Part shown: positions 1 through 10,480 of the stretch, in pieces
Position numbering within the stretch: the first letter of the stretch is position 1
How the letters are laid out: every line of letters starts with the position of its first letter
Source of the DNA: Populus alba
Lineage: Eukaryota; Streptophyta; Magnoliopsida; Malpighiales; Salicaceae
Length of the DNA stretch: 64,000 nucleotides
Direction of reading: 5' to 3'
NCBI RefSeq assembly: GCF_005239225.2
Contig: NC_133300.1
Location: 20,325,584-20,389,583, forward strand
Made by a program: the position numbers and the translations under genes
Notes under the pieces: model-generated
Seen by the model: the letters and a program-made list of their open reading frames with translations, nothing else
Databases searched by the model: none
What the model was told of the DNA's origin: nothing

Positions 1-1193
1 GAGTGGGAATTGGTGAGAGACAGTGAGAAGTGGGAAGAAGAGGGAGATGGCATTTTACCTGCCTTGAAAATAAGCTATCAAAGACTGCCGACTCACTTGT
101 AAAGATGCTTTCTTTATTGTTCGGTTTTTCCAAAAGATTATGAGTTCGCAGATCTCTTATTGGTGCAATTTTGGATGGCACATGGGCTCATTCTTCAATC
201 ATCAAATCCAAATGAGAACTTGGAAGACGTTGGCTTGCGTTATGTGCGCGAGTTGATCTCAAGATGTTTCTTCCAAAAATATGATGATAAGGTTTGTTTC
301 TCTTTAGTTAAAATGCATGACATAATGCATGGTCTTGCATCATCATTGGCTCAAAAAGAGTTTTCAATCATGAGCTCTCAAAACCACCAAATTTCCGAAA
401 CGACCTGTCATTTGTCAGTTTTTTACTCTAATTCATTTTTTCATCAAACTCTTCCAAAGTTTTCAAATGAGTTCCACCATGTGCGGTCAATAGTCTTGGC
501 AGATAGTACAGTGGGGTCTATATACAAAACAGACTTTGAGAAATGTTTGTCAGAATTTAAGCATTCGCGGTTTTTGAAATTAATGAAAGATTTTGGATTT
601 GAGGCTTTTCCGGAGAGGATTGGTGCCTTGAAACATTTGAGATATCTCAATTTTAAGAACAGCGCAAAATGAAAAGACTCCCAAAATCTCTTTTCAAATT
701 ACAAAACTTGGAAGCTCTGGTTGAAGGTCTGGGATTAGAAGAGTTGCTCAAAGGTGTGAGGTACATGACCAGGCTTAGATTTTTAGGTCTAGTTACTCAG
801 CAGAAGCGGTTGCCAGAAGGAGGGATTGGGTGTTTGGAGTGTCTTCAAACTTTATTCACTGTTCGTTGTGAAAATCTAAAAAATTTGTGCGAAGATATGC
901 AAGGTCTTAAAAGTCTTCGAAAATTGCTTATAAGTGGATGTTATAGCTTGATTTCTCTGCCTCAAAGCATAAAATGCTTAACTACTCTGGAAGAATTACT
1001 TATTCTTGATCTTAGAAGAAATGCCAGAGTGCATCGGCAATTTTTTAAAAAACTTCAAAATCTTGTGATTAGTGATTGTCCACGGTTGAGCAAAAGGTGC
1101 CAAAAAGGAACAGGAGAAGATTGGCCCAAGATCAAACATGTCCCTGAAATCAAGGTTGACGATGATGATAGTGGTGAAGAAACATCTCATTAG
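1..1193 (+). pseudogene. CNL resistance gene relic, C-terminal half (NLR1)
   Basis: The window opens inside the ARC part of an NB-ARC domain and reads through RNBS-D (CFLYCSVFPKDY), the MHD region (here MHDIMHGLA) and leucine-rich repeats to a stop at 1191-1193. Compared with the intact paralogue at 23727 it has three lesions: an AAA lysine codon is now TAA at 100-102; one base is missing near 666-672, shifting the LRR into another frame; and roughly 165 nt of LRR are missing near 1010-1025. The acidic C-terminal tail (VDDDDSGEETSH) is kept. It is a dead member of the cluster, and its N-terminal half lies outside the window. Its 3' UTR is split by two retroelement insertions. A sequencing error could explain one lesion but not all three. 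Confidence 0.93.
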
Positions 1194-1429
1194 GTACGAG
1201 TTATGAGTATTTAAATCTGTCATATTTAGTTTTACATTTTTATCATACAGAAGAAGACAAGGTATGGCATGATAAAATGCAAAGTTAACCAATTGATTCA
1301 ACAATTTGAATTTCTTTGAACTTAATACATCATTATTAAATTCTATGTTTGTCTAATTTCTTCAGCTTTCATTGGGGTTTCTGCTGATGGTTATTCGGGG
1401 ACTTCAATTTGTTCGATGTTGTTGCTGAC
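1194..1429 (+). other. 3' UTR of NLR1, first part
   Basis: The sequence matches the 3' transcribed region of the other CNL copies. The stop codon is followed at once by GTACGAG, the same position used as an intron donor in the other copies. A second donor-like AAG/GTATGG lies near 1258-1264, and a TTCTTCAG acceptor near 1360-1367. The acceptor of the first 3' UTR intron is missing here. The region is cut at 1429 by an LTR insertion and continues at 3342. Confidence 0.7.
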
Positions 1430-2885
1430 TGATTAGTACGTAAAAGTGCATATTTATCAAGGTTTTATATCATCATTTTGCACTTAAAGTATCAATAACT
1501 CCTTAACTAAAACATGTTTTATAATAACAAGTCTAATACTATAAAATACCTTAATATATGGTAAATGTTCATCTTAAATACAGGCCTATCACATAAATCG
1601 AAGGATTGAATGATTAGTTCAAGTATGGAAATTGAAAGGACAAAGAGAGGGCCAAACTTAGAAAAGAGATGTTGGCGTAGTCCAAACTGGAACATTGTTC
1701 GGTAATTGGGTCATAACTCAAGTTTTAAATGTCAAAATGATCTCAAAGTTTTACACAGATTAGGTAAGACATAGGCCTACAACTTTCATGTTTTCATTAA
1801 GATCTAAGAAGGTCGTTTGCCAGTCCAAATTATAGCAACAACGAAGAAGTCTGAATTTGTCCTGCAGCCCGAATACTGTTTAGTGTTTGGCCCATATCTG
1901 GAGTTCTAGAAGTCCAAATGACCTTTTTTTTTTTTTTTTTTCCTGGAAAGCTAAGTCAATTTCCTACAACTTTCATGTTTCAAGTAGTCCCAGTTCTGAT
2001 GCTAGCAATTTTGTTTTATTCAGACAAGAAGATAAGGATTTTCACAAAGTCAAGAGTTGGCCACCCACTCAATAATTAGTCATCAAATCAATAATTCTGA
2101 ATTTTGGCCTATAAAAGGAGGCATTTGCCATGTATTTAGGGGCTTGGTTGTTCAAAACAAGTTCATGCTCTTTATTTCTCTTTTTATATATATTTTTTTG
2201 TAATTTTTAAGTTTTGCTTTCATTAATATCTTGTTTATGCTTTTCATTTCCTTTCTTTTACTTAGTTAACTTGTATTTTCTTTATGTTCTTATTTTGTTT
2301 ATTTATGTTTCTTTTCTTCATTATGTTTAGCTAAGTTTATTATGTCAAGGTGAAAAGGTTACACTAATGGTGAAAGAATAAATATAGTGTAAACTCAACA
2401 TGGATCTTAATGTTTAATATTAACATGTCTTATCTTTTTATCTTACTAATTCTTAATACATTGCTTGTTAAATGGTTAATCTAGATTTTTGTTGTATAAC
2501 ACTTGGTATAACAAATGTTTGGCACTCTCATAGCCCAACCGTATGGTATTACCTACACCTGTGCTATGAAAGGAACTTGATTTGTTGTTAACATAAGTTA
2601 GCATCATGAATTCCTGACAATATTTAAAAGTTTGGTGTTACTTAAATAAGATAATTAATATGATCATGTTAATAATTTATAATGAGCTATTAATGAGAAA
2701 TCATCCGATTATTACCTCCTTTGTGTGTGGTTTCTAGTTGAATAATAAGAGTTTATACTATACTTGTTTGAAATATCATTAGTAGATCCTCTAACCTTCA
2801 CATTTGTTTTTATCATTGTTTAATCCTTATATTAATCTTCCTTCTCAAAGTTCTCATTAATTTCTTCCTCTTTTTTTTTTATTAT

Positions 2886-2919
<34 letters not shown>

Positions 2920-3346
2920 GTTATTATTATTATTATTATTATTTACATTTTTGTTATATTTTATGTACATTAAGTATGCTCTATGTTTGATCAAGGATCC
3001 TGACATTGTTGGTCTTGCCTTGTTCATTCGCATCAGAAATCTGTTTATATTATATAATATATCTATTTGATCTTTTCATAAAATCAGTATATAGGCTGGA
3101 AACCTGTGACCCGATCTTTTAGATTATTCTAAGGTATAATAACACTACGTATTGAGTATTTTTATTATTATTACTACTACTACTATTATTATTGTTGTTA
3201 TTATTGTTGTTGTTGTTATTGTATTGTTATTTATAATTTATACAATTAACCTCTCTGTGGTTCGGCCTCGGTCTTGCCGGGTTATTTATTACTTCGACAC
3301 TCCTGCACTTGGAAGAAGACATCAATCTTTTGGTCGTGTCACTAAC
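1425..3346. mobile_element. Solo LTR (1430-3341) in the NLR1 3' UTR, with target duplication
   Basis: The element begins TGATTAGTACG and ends GGTCGTGTCA, so it has TG...CA ends over 1912 bp. It is flanked by CTGAC (1425-1429) and CTAAC (3342-3346), a 5-bp target duplication with one change. Removing the element plus one duplicate rebuilds a sequence that aligns without a gap to the empty site in the paralogous 3' UTR near 58195-58210. A TATA-like box (tataaaag) lies at 2110-2117. No gag or pol coding and no second LTR are present, so this is a solo LTR left by recombination. The length suits large-LTR gypsy families; the clade is not determined. It contains trinucleotide microsatellites at about 2881-2943 and 3150-3230. 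Confidence 0.82.
2881..2943. repeat. Trinucleotide microsatellite, (ACT)n then (ATT)n
   Basis: A run of about a dozen ACT units passes into ATT units inside the solo LTR. A second mixed ATT/ACT/GTT run lies at about 3150-3230. The short open frame over the second run (3152-3421) is low-complexity and not a gene. Confidence 0.9.
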
Positions 3347-3534
3347 AATCTAGTTTGTTCAAATAAAGATGAAGAGTGTTTGCTGGAGATTAATTTCGTT
3401 CTCTGTGTGCTTTGCTCGTAGTTCCTGTTGGTGATCTACTTGGCTTTTCTTTTGTTCATAATGGTTGCTAATCAGTTCATTTGTTGGTCATGGAATTTGC
3501 TCCCTCATTGTTGATCTTTGGTTCGGCTAAGATC
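3347..3534 (+). other. 3' UTR of NLR1, second part
   Basis: The stretch from tagtttgttcaaataaag to gttcggctaagatc matches the 3' exon of the CNL pseudogene at 58200-58440. It is the piece between the two inserted elements. Its last five bases, AGATC, form the left target duplication of the next element. Confidence 0.75.
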
Positions 3535-3967
3535 TGTTGGGATTTGCCATTAATGGGCAATAAATTGTGCAACCTACCCTAAGAAGTAGGGTTACCATTG
3601 TCAAATGGTAGTTGCACCCACCATTGACAAAAATGGTGCAACCCATGTGTTGTCACCATTTGTGCCATAATTCATGGCCAATTTGTCTTACCATTCTTGC
3701 CTATAAATAGACACCAAGAGAGAGAGCAAAATGAGAGAGTGGTGAAGGTGTATAAGAGAGTTGAGAGAAAGAGAGAAAGCAGGGAGTAGAGTAGAGTGAA
3801 GTGATCCTCCTCCTCTATATATTTGTTTTGTATTCTTTCTCTATCTCTAATAATATTGACTCTCTCGTGGATATAGGCGATTTGTTGAACCACGTTAAAT
3901 ATTGTGTCAGTGTGCTTAGTCTCCAATGAGCAAATATTAGTTCATCATCGGTCGGATTTCCCCAATA
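3535..3967 (+). repeat. 5' LTR
   Basis: Starts TGTTGGG and ends CCCCAATA, where the 3' LTR has CCCCAACA, so the terminal CA is mutated. A TATA box (tataaata, 3702-3709) lies inside. It lacks a short purine-rich segment present in the 3' LTR near 7073-7095. Confidence 0.88.
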
Positions 3968-3970
3968 ATT

Positions 3971-3982
3971 GGTATCAAAGCA
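3971..3982 (+). promoter_or_regulatory. Primer-binding site, initiator-Met tRNA type
   Basis: The sequence tggtatcaaagc lies three bases past the 5' LTR. It differs by one base from the usual Met-tRNA complement TGGTATCAGAGC. Confidence 0.75.
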
Positions 3983-6828
3983 TATGGTTTAAAGTGGTGT
4001 TTGATTTTTTGCTCAAAAATGAAAGTTGTCAAAATTATGTTTTGACCATACCACTGTGTAAAGGAGGAAGAGACGAAGCCACTGGTAAAAACAACGTCAA
4101 AATCAGACATCGAACATGGCCGCACGGGCCATCACGCTCCAGCAAGGCGTCTGCCAACACGCACAGACGCGCCCTACACGTCTTCTTCGCCCGGATGGGT
4201 TGACCCGACCCGAATACCAATTGACCTGACCTATATGATTGACCCAGATAATGATGACATCAACATGATATCATTGTGACATCAGCATGTACAGTAGGCT
4301 GCCAGGGATGACATCAGCCTAATGTAATTGTGATGTCAGCATGCATAGTAGGCATGCCATGTCAGCAGACACGCCAGAATAATGGGACCTATCGCCACGT
4401 CATCAGCCCCGAGTCGAGCTGAGTCAAGCCGAGTTGGAGCTGAGCCGTGAGCTGAGGGAAAGGATCCAGTGTAGCCAATCCTACGTGCAACCAGATTTGA
4501 GATTTAATCTAGGCCACTCATCAGGCCTTAGTTTTTTTGATCAAATCTTAGCCGTCTGAAATGCGATTTGGACGATTTTAGACTTGTTTTTAGCTAATTT
4601 GATTGTTCCGGATATAATGGTACGGTTTGATCGTTCAGATTTGAGACCGAAAATGATATTGGTGAATTATTAAGAGAGATTGCCTGATTAAGAGGCATCT
4701 GAAGGGCATCATGGTGGTCGATGGAAAAAAAAAAAGAAGTCGCATACATTTGCCCAATTATGTGTGCTGAATTGTTTAGTGGGGAAATTTTAATTGCCTT
4801 GATGGAAGGTAAAATTGGGACACTCTAGACACTCGATCATGTGGACGATTTGAAGTGTAGAGTGAAAATTAATGAAGACCAATCTTGACGAATCTATGCA
4901 CTAGTAGTCTCGTTAGATGTTGAGAAATCATGTATAACAACAATACTCTAGATCAATTGTAAAGGAAAGCCGTAACAAAGCTAGCAAATGCTTGTATATA
5001 CGGAAAGACAGTACGATAGATAGATATGGCCTAAGAAGTTCTGGCTAGGAGATTGGGTTTTAAGCGGGACTATTGTGACCCCTCCAATCTTTCCTAGGAA
5101 CTTGCTTAGTTGAAGGATTATCCATACGGTACTATTTTCGTATATGTAACAGTTTGTAATGAAACTGGTGAAGACTAGCAGGATGACGGCACAAGGGGAA
5201 CAGTTAGGTTCCGTATGATCAAGGATCTGATGGAGTGGTGATTTCTCCAAAGAAGCTAGATTCAGTGACTGTAATTTTTTGAGGGGAGAATTAATGAAGA
5301 CCCTGATAATAGAAGAGAAATACAACAAGGGGATAAAGATTGGCACCCTATTTTGACTTGGACAGGTGTTGTGATAGGATGAGCTGCTGTCAAACATAAG
5401 CAAGGAATATGGAGAAAATCTGGAGAACAAAAATTGCAAGAGGGCACACGGAGATTGTGCAGGAGTACCCGTAGGATTTAATGAGGTACTGTAATGAGAT
5501 AATAACTGCAAGGAGAAAAGGAGTTCCCAGATGAAGCTTAGAGCAGAGACTGTTAAAGGTTATACAACAGGAAGTCTCTTATGCTATTGATGAAGACAAC
5601 AGGCGAAGACCTTTCCAATGCATACAAGGATGGAAAGATGAGCTGTTGTAGAGGCACCTAATTGAGGGGGTGTGAATGCCTCTGATAAAAGGCGACCGCC
5701 TATGAAAGGTGAAGACACCAAAGAGAGTTAGTGTAGGTGGAGCTATCAAGCAGAAAGGCGTAGAAGCTCCAAATATAGAAATCGAGGTGGAGGATTGCGA
5801 GGAGTATACCGCAACTTTCTCTTTTAATATAGTCAGTGGCAGTAATCTCTCTCAAGTCCACATGGTGGTAAAGAATCTTGGAGCCACTAGAGTCGTCCCA
5901 GATGAAGGAGGATGAGACCGCTTCATGACGAGCGGAGACACCTTAGACAGAAGGTGTGTGGGTCATGATATGAGCCCAGTTCAGAACGCCCCAAAGCCAA
6001 TATGATGGCTAGATATGAGTGGACAGGTGTATAGCCAATGAAGTGGCTATGATGAGTATGGAGACAAATGCAGGATTGACTTTCATGGATATTGCCCCCA
6101 TGCTAAAGATCAATGAGCTAGAAGACATTTGCCTTGGACAATAAATGGGTGACTTGTGGAGCATTAAGACGCGACTGCTATGAAGGAGCAGAGGGCACGC
6201 GCAGGTTCCGGGAACAAGTTGACTCTTGTCAAGGTGGTGAGCTCGGTGAAGACATTGTAACACTCAGAGTGTCAAGACATACATGGATCAACCTTTAATG
6301 GGTTGTCCCTATAGGTAAAGGTGGAAAGCTACCTGGACTTTTAAGACTAAAAGCAAGAGACTCACGGAGAAATAAGGTGTGGTTCCTAGGGTGGAAAGAG
6401 GGCAGACGCAACTCTAGAATGAGTAGACTCTTGAAAGAGTGGTGAGATCATATTGAGATACTTAGATAATGACTGTCGCACTTGGGAATAAAAATTTCCG
6501 TTTGAGGGGGGTGTTGTAAGCCTTGGTGTGAGGCTTGATGAATCATTCCGGACCGAGCATGGTTGATATGCTTGAAAGGGAATGTTGTGTCCCAGAGACA
6601 AGCGTTAACACTCTTCATATGTGAAGTGGCAAACTATCTGGTTGTAGTGATCTTTTGGTGTGAGAAAAGGTGTGCTTTGGTGACTCTAGTAATTGAAAGG
6701 TTTGGCGGATACCTGTAAACTTGGCCACAGACGCTCTCGGAATGGTAAGCTTGGAAAAGTTGTAGAATGTAAGCTTGTGCTGATGGAGCAAGAGGACAAT
6801 TACCCATATAAATGTCAAAGGAGGTGAT

Positions 6829-7282
6829 TGTTGGGATTTACCATTAATGGGCAATAAATTGTGCAACCTACCCTAAGAAGTAGAGTTACCATTGTCAAAT
6901 GATAGTTGCACCCACCATTGACAAAAATGGTGCAACCCATGTGTTGTCACCATTTGTGCCATAATTCAGGGTCAATTTGTCTTTCCATTCTTGCCTATAA
7001 ATAGGCACCAAGAGAGAGATCAAAATGAGAGAGTGGTGAAGGTGTATAAGAGAGTAGAGAGAAAGAGAGAGAGTTGTAAAGGCAGCAATGAGAGCTGGGA
7101 GTAGAGTAGAGTGAAGTGATCCTCCTTCTCCATGTATTTGTTTTGTATTCTTTCTCTATCTCTAATAATATTAACTCTCCCATGGATGTAGGCGATTTGT
7201 CGAACCACGTTAAATATTGTGTCAGTGTGCTTAGTCTTCAATGAGCAAATATCAGTTCATCATCGATCAGATTTCCCCAACA
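6829..7282 (+). repeat. 3' LTR
   Basis: Starts TGTTGGG directly after the purine tract and ends CCCCAACA. The TATA box is at 6996-7003. It is nearly identical to the 5' LTR except for scattered substitutions and one short insertion, indicating a fairly recent insertion. Confidence 0.88.
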
Positions 7283-7690
7283 AGATCTTCTACAACAATT
7301 GGTCACTTCCGAAGATCAGCTTAAGTCTCAGAGCATCTGTTATATATGTGTAATTTCCTTCGCTAGCTGTATGTGATAATTTGTCATTAATAAATTGATA
7401 AACATTTGGTTGTTCTGAATTATTGGCTTGCCTCCTTATCTTATTTAAAATATTGCGTGTGATCATTTAAATAATTATGCTTAACATATAAATTCATCCT
7501 TCTAAACAAACTAAAAAGCTGAAACATCAAAGAAACTTCCATTATAGGTCTGCGTGACTAGCTATCATGCTCAGTAGCTTTTCTATTCCAGTAAGAAAAA
7601 TGGAAAATCAAAGAAACTTCCATTAGAGGCAATCATATGTAGGCTTCCAAAAGTTTGTTGCTGCTACCTGCATATTGCAACATCCTGATA
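7283..7690 (+). other. Terminal part of NLR1 3' UTR and downstream flank
   Basis: From agatcttctacaac onward the sequence matches the last 3' exon of the CNL copies at 26572, 29970 and 45050, including an ATTAATAAATTG polyadenylation-signal region near 7385-7395. The flank up to about 7640 also resembles the flank at 30200-30480. No gene is seen. Confidence 0.7.
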
Positions 7691-7850
7691 GGTGTATAGC
7701 CTGAAAGTTGCGCTATAAATGTAATCTGGTTCTTGATGGGGGGCAAAAAAAACACCTTACCGATTCAGAAATCGAGAATCAGCAACTTAGCACTAATCAG
7801 ATTGGCTTCACTTCCAGCAATTCCATTTGATCTTCCATCACTATACACAG
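7670..7850. repeat. Duplicated flank of the MinD relic (second copy 53585-53755)
   Basis: About 170 bp, from tgcatattgcaacatcctg to atttgatcttccatc, recurs at 53585-53755 with scattered changes. Here it abuts the 3' end of a MinD relic; at 53585 no MinD sequence follows. It probably marks the 3' flank of an ancestral MinD locus carried along in a duplication. Confidence 0.7.
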
Positions 7851-7879
7851 CTTCCCACACTCTCGCAACCCACATGGAA

Positions 7880-8480
7880 CAAATCTCTATCCACCAAAGA
7901 ACGAGAGAAACCCGTGTTTCTTTGGCTCTTCCTCCACCATAACAGCCTTCATACTATAATGCATGCTCAACAAGTCTCCAAGCAGCATGCTCAAAACCAA
8001 TCCAGCCATGTTGGCGGCTTATTCACAAAAGCGGATACCCTCTATCAGTACTCCTAATCACCTCCGTATCCTCCGGAATCACACCCAACAATGCCAACCC
8101 CAGCATTTCCTGCACATCCAACACCGACATCATATCTGCATCGCGCTAGCTAGTAATGTCAGGAGTTGTTACCAGAACAGCCACCTTTGCCTAATGAGAG
8201 TCCTACATTGGAAGTTGTGGTGATTTTTCCAACACCACCTTTTCCGGATGTTATAACGAAAACTCTTGGGGCTTCGCCGGCTAGTTCAGGCTTTCTGTTC
8301 CTTTGTAGGACTGATTGGATTGAGGGCTAGTTCAGGCTTTCTGTTCCGTTGCAGGACTAATTGGAATTAGGCGTTTGAGTGAGGTTTGAAGGGCTTTGTT
8401 AGCGTTTGGGTTTTGGGTTTGAATGGGGTTAGGGAATGGAGGAAAGAAAGGCTTTGTGGTTGTGGGTAAGGGTTTTAGTG
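7880..8480 (-). pseudogene. MinD (chloroplast division ATPase) relic, copy 1
   Basis: On the minus strand, pieces of the plastid septum-site protein MinD can be read: an N-terminal region, the deviant Walker A (SGKGGVGK followed by I where T is expected), and a C-terminal part matching the QETLGLALLLGVIPED and LVLNKPPTM stretches of the second copy. The central ATPase section is missing by the same deletion as in copy 2, and a second deletion near 8130-8140 removes more. MinD normally positions the plastid division ring together with MinE. This copy cannot encode it. It is a shared-origin duplicate of the relic at 9890-10480. Confidence 0.8.
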
Positions 8481-8563
8481 TCAGCATTGTTTGCTAAGTG
8501 TATTTGTTTTTGTCTCTGAGCAAGTGAGAATAAGAGAGGACGGTTGGTTTTGGAGTTAATATT

Positions 8564-9366
8564 AAGGTTGTCAATTCCGTTCTGATAGATATTTTATTTT
8601 TTTAATTAGAATAAAATATTTCTGTTTCGGAATGTTTCTATTTCGAAATGTTTGGTGTGTTATTTCAGAATTGTACTGTTTATATATATATATTCAACAA
8701 ATATAATTCAAATTTAAGATAAATTAATTATAAATTATGCAATACAAAACAATGCCAAACAAATATAATTTTAAATTTTAAAATATTTTTAAATAGTCAA
8801 GATTAAATAGATCTTTAACTTAAAGTAATTCAACTTAAATAAAATATCAAAATATTATGAAAGTAAAATGTTTTAACACAAATATTTTTAAATATAAAAT
8901 TAGGTCAATGTTTATCAAGGCTAATGAAATATAAAGCATTAATTGTTTTGCTCAAATTCTACAAAGTATAAACATGAAAAAAATAACATGAATATAAACC
9001 ATATATATTAGTGATAAATTTAATTTTAAAAATTAGTATCATTGTTAATGAAAATAGTAATAATAATTTTTAATATTATTATTAATATCATTGTTATTGA
9101 AAATAGTAATGAAAAAGAGCTTTTTATACTTAGGTGGTTTAATTAATTAAATTGAACAAGATTCAATTTTATTCAATGGCTTTTTTAAGAGCGAAATGGA
9201 ACATGAGGAATGAAATCGGAATGTTCCGGCTGAAATTTAGCCCAAAATCCAAAACGGACTGAAATTTAAAAATGAGATAAAAATTGTTCCGTTTTTGTTT
9301 CGTTTTTTGAATTGGTATAGAATGTTTCGACCATTCCTGACGAAACGGAATGAAATTGACAACCTT
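8564..9366. mobile_element. AT-rich element with terminal inverted repeats
   Basis: The left end AAGGTTGTCAATTCCGTT (8564-8581) is repeated inverted at the right end (ggaatgaaattgacaacctt, 9347-9366): thirteen bases match exactly, then two differ. Sub-terminal parts on both sides carry inverted GGAATGTTtc/CGAAACGG-like motifs. The 0.8-kb interior is AT-rich and codes for nothing. It looks like a MITE or deletion derivative of a DNA transposon. It sits in the 5' flank of the first MinD relic, and the paralogous flank of the second relic (10460-10470) lacks it. I could not settle the target duplication, so the superfamily is open. Confidence 0.75.
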
Positions 9367-9889
9367 AGTTGAGACTTGATATTGATCTAAAAAAAAAATT
9401 AAAATATAAAAACAAACGTCCTATCCAATTAGGAAGCAAAGGAGCAAGTAGATTCAGCCTTTTGGGGTAAATTTAGTTTCACATCCTTGAACTTTTTATG
9501 TTTTTTCTAATGCGTCCCTATGTAGATTAATTGTTTTAATATAACCCTCCTCTAAACCTATACCCTTTGATACTTAATCGGCCCTTCTGTCCAATTTTAG
9601 GCATTTAATGTACAATATTAGGTGAGAGAAATAGTCAAGTCATGTTACCTTTTAATTAACCAGGTAAAACCCGAACAAGTTAGGAATAAAAAAGTCAATT
9701 CAATTTTTTTAAATATCAAAACAATATAGTTTTGATTAAAAAAAAACATTTCAAAACAAAATTACTTGGTTGAGAGCTAATTTTGATTAGGTTTTACCTT
9801 AGGTCAATCAAATAGCGAGTCAAGGTGGATTTTCGACTAGATCAAGTTGAGTTGCTCTTACTTTTTTTTTTTAACCCCACTAAACACAG
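9367..9889. other. MinD 5' flank fragment and AT-rich spacer
   Basis: The section 9425-9575 (from aggaagcaaaggagc through cacatccttgaac and ataaccctcc) repeats the flank found at 10495-10620 and 39230-39375. It is the upstream side of the MinD relics. The remainder to 9889 is AT-rich with no gene. Confidence 0.65.
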
Positions 9890-10480
9890 CTTCCCACACT
9901 CTCGCAACCCACATGGAACAAATCTCTAACCACCAAAGAACGAGAGAAACCCGTGTTTCTTTGGCTCTTCCTCCACCATAACAGCCTTCATGCTATCCTG
10001 CTCAACAAGTCTCCAAGCAGCTTGCTCAAAAGCCAATCCAGCCATCGTTGGCGGCTTATTCAACACAAGCGGATTCCCTCTATCAGTACTCCTAATCACC
10101 TCCGTATCCTCCGGAATCACACCCAACAACAATGCCAACCCCAGCGTTTCCTGCACATTCAACACCGACATCATATCTTCCCCCTTAATCATGCCCGTCC
10201 TAACCCTATTAACAATCATCTTTATATCCCTAATGCCATCACATTCTAACAACCCTACAACCCTATCCGCATCGCGCAAGCTAGTAATGTCAGGAGTTGT
10301 TACCGGAACAGCCACCTTTGCCTAATGAGAGTCCTACATTGGAGGTTGTGGTGGTTTTTCCAACACCACCTTTGCCGGATATTATAACGACAACTCTTGA
10401 GCATTGTTTGCTTAGTGTTTGCGTTTTTGTCTCTAAGTGAGAATAAGAGAGGACGGTTGCTTTGGGAGTTGAGGAAGAGG
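9890..10480 (-). pseudogene. MIND1: MinD relic, copy 2, central region deleted
   Basis: The C-terminal open part, complement 9926-10315, is a very good match to plant MinD: TPDITSLRDADRV, LLECDGIRDIKMIVNRVR, QETLGLALLLGVIPED, LVLNKPPTMAGLAFEQAA and a C-terminal FLSFFGG. Upstream, complement 10316-10405, lies the deviant Walker A GKGGVGKTT. The two are joined out of frame, and about 120 codons between the Walker A helix and the TTPDIT region are missing, including the switch region and membrane-cycle ATPase core. MinD is a plastid-targeted ParA-type ATPase. The functional gene must lie elsewhere. The open 129-codon part might be mistaken for a gene, but it lacks the nucleotide site. The same deletion occurs in copy 1. 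Confidence 0.88.

Larger units (their letters stand above)
3530..7287 (+). mobile_element. Complete non-autonomous LTR retrotransposon (3535-7282)
   Basis: Two direct LTRs start TGTTGGGATTT at 3535 and 6829. The element is bounded by a perfect 5-bp target duplication, AGATC at 3530-3534 and 7283-7287. Right after the 5' LTR lies a primer-binding site resembling initiator-Met tRNA (TGGTATCAAAGC, 3971-3982; one change from TGGTATCAGAGC). A purine-rich tract (gtcaaaggaggtgat, about 6814-6828) precedes the 3' LTR. The 2.9-kb interior has no reverse transcriptase, integrase or other long frame; the longest short frames show no recognisable motif. This architecture is that of a LARD-like or other deletion derivative that needs proteins from an autonomous partner. 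The Met primer site and 430-450 bp LTRs suit a copia partner, which is inference. Joining the flanks rebuilds the CNL 3' UTR. Confidence 0.88.

Noticed and set aside
2881..3235. Possible CRISPR-like or structured repeat
   Set aside because: They are plain trinucleotide microsatellites in an LTR of a plant genome.
3152..3421. 89-codon frame as a membrane protein
   Set aside because: Its hydrophobic start is translated microsatellite, and the rest is LTR end and CNL 3' UTR.
4981..6866. Open frames of 60-176 codons inside the LTR element
   Set aside because: No motif, no codon pattern and no match to gag or pol; they lie on both strands of an element interior.
9953..10325. Plus-strand frames of 98 and 111 codons over the MinD relic
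   Set aside because: They are antisense to clear MinD sequence and have no features of their own.
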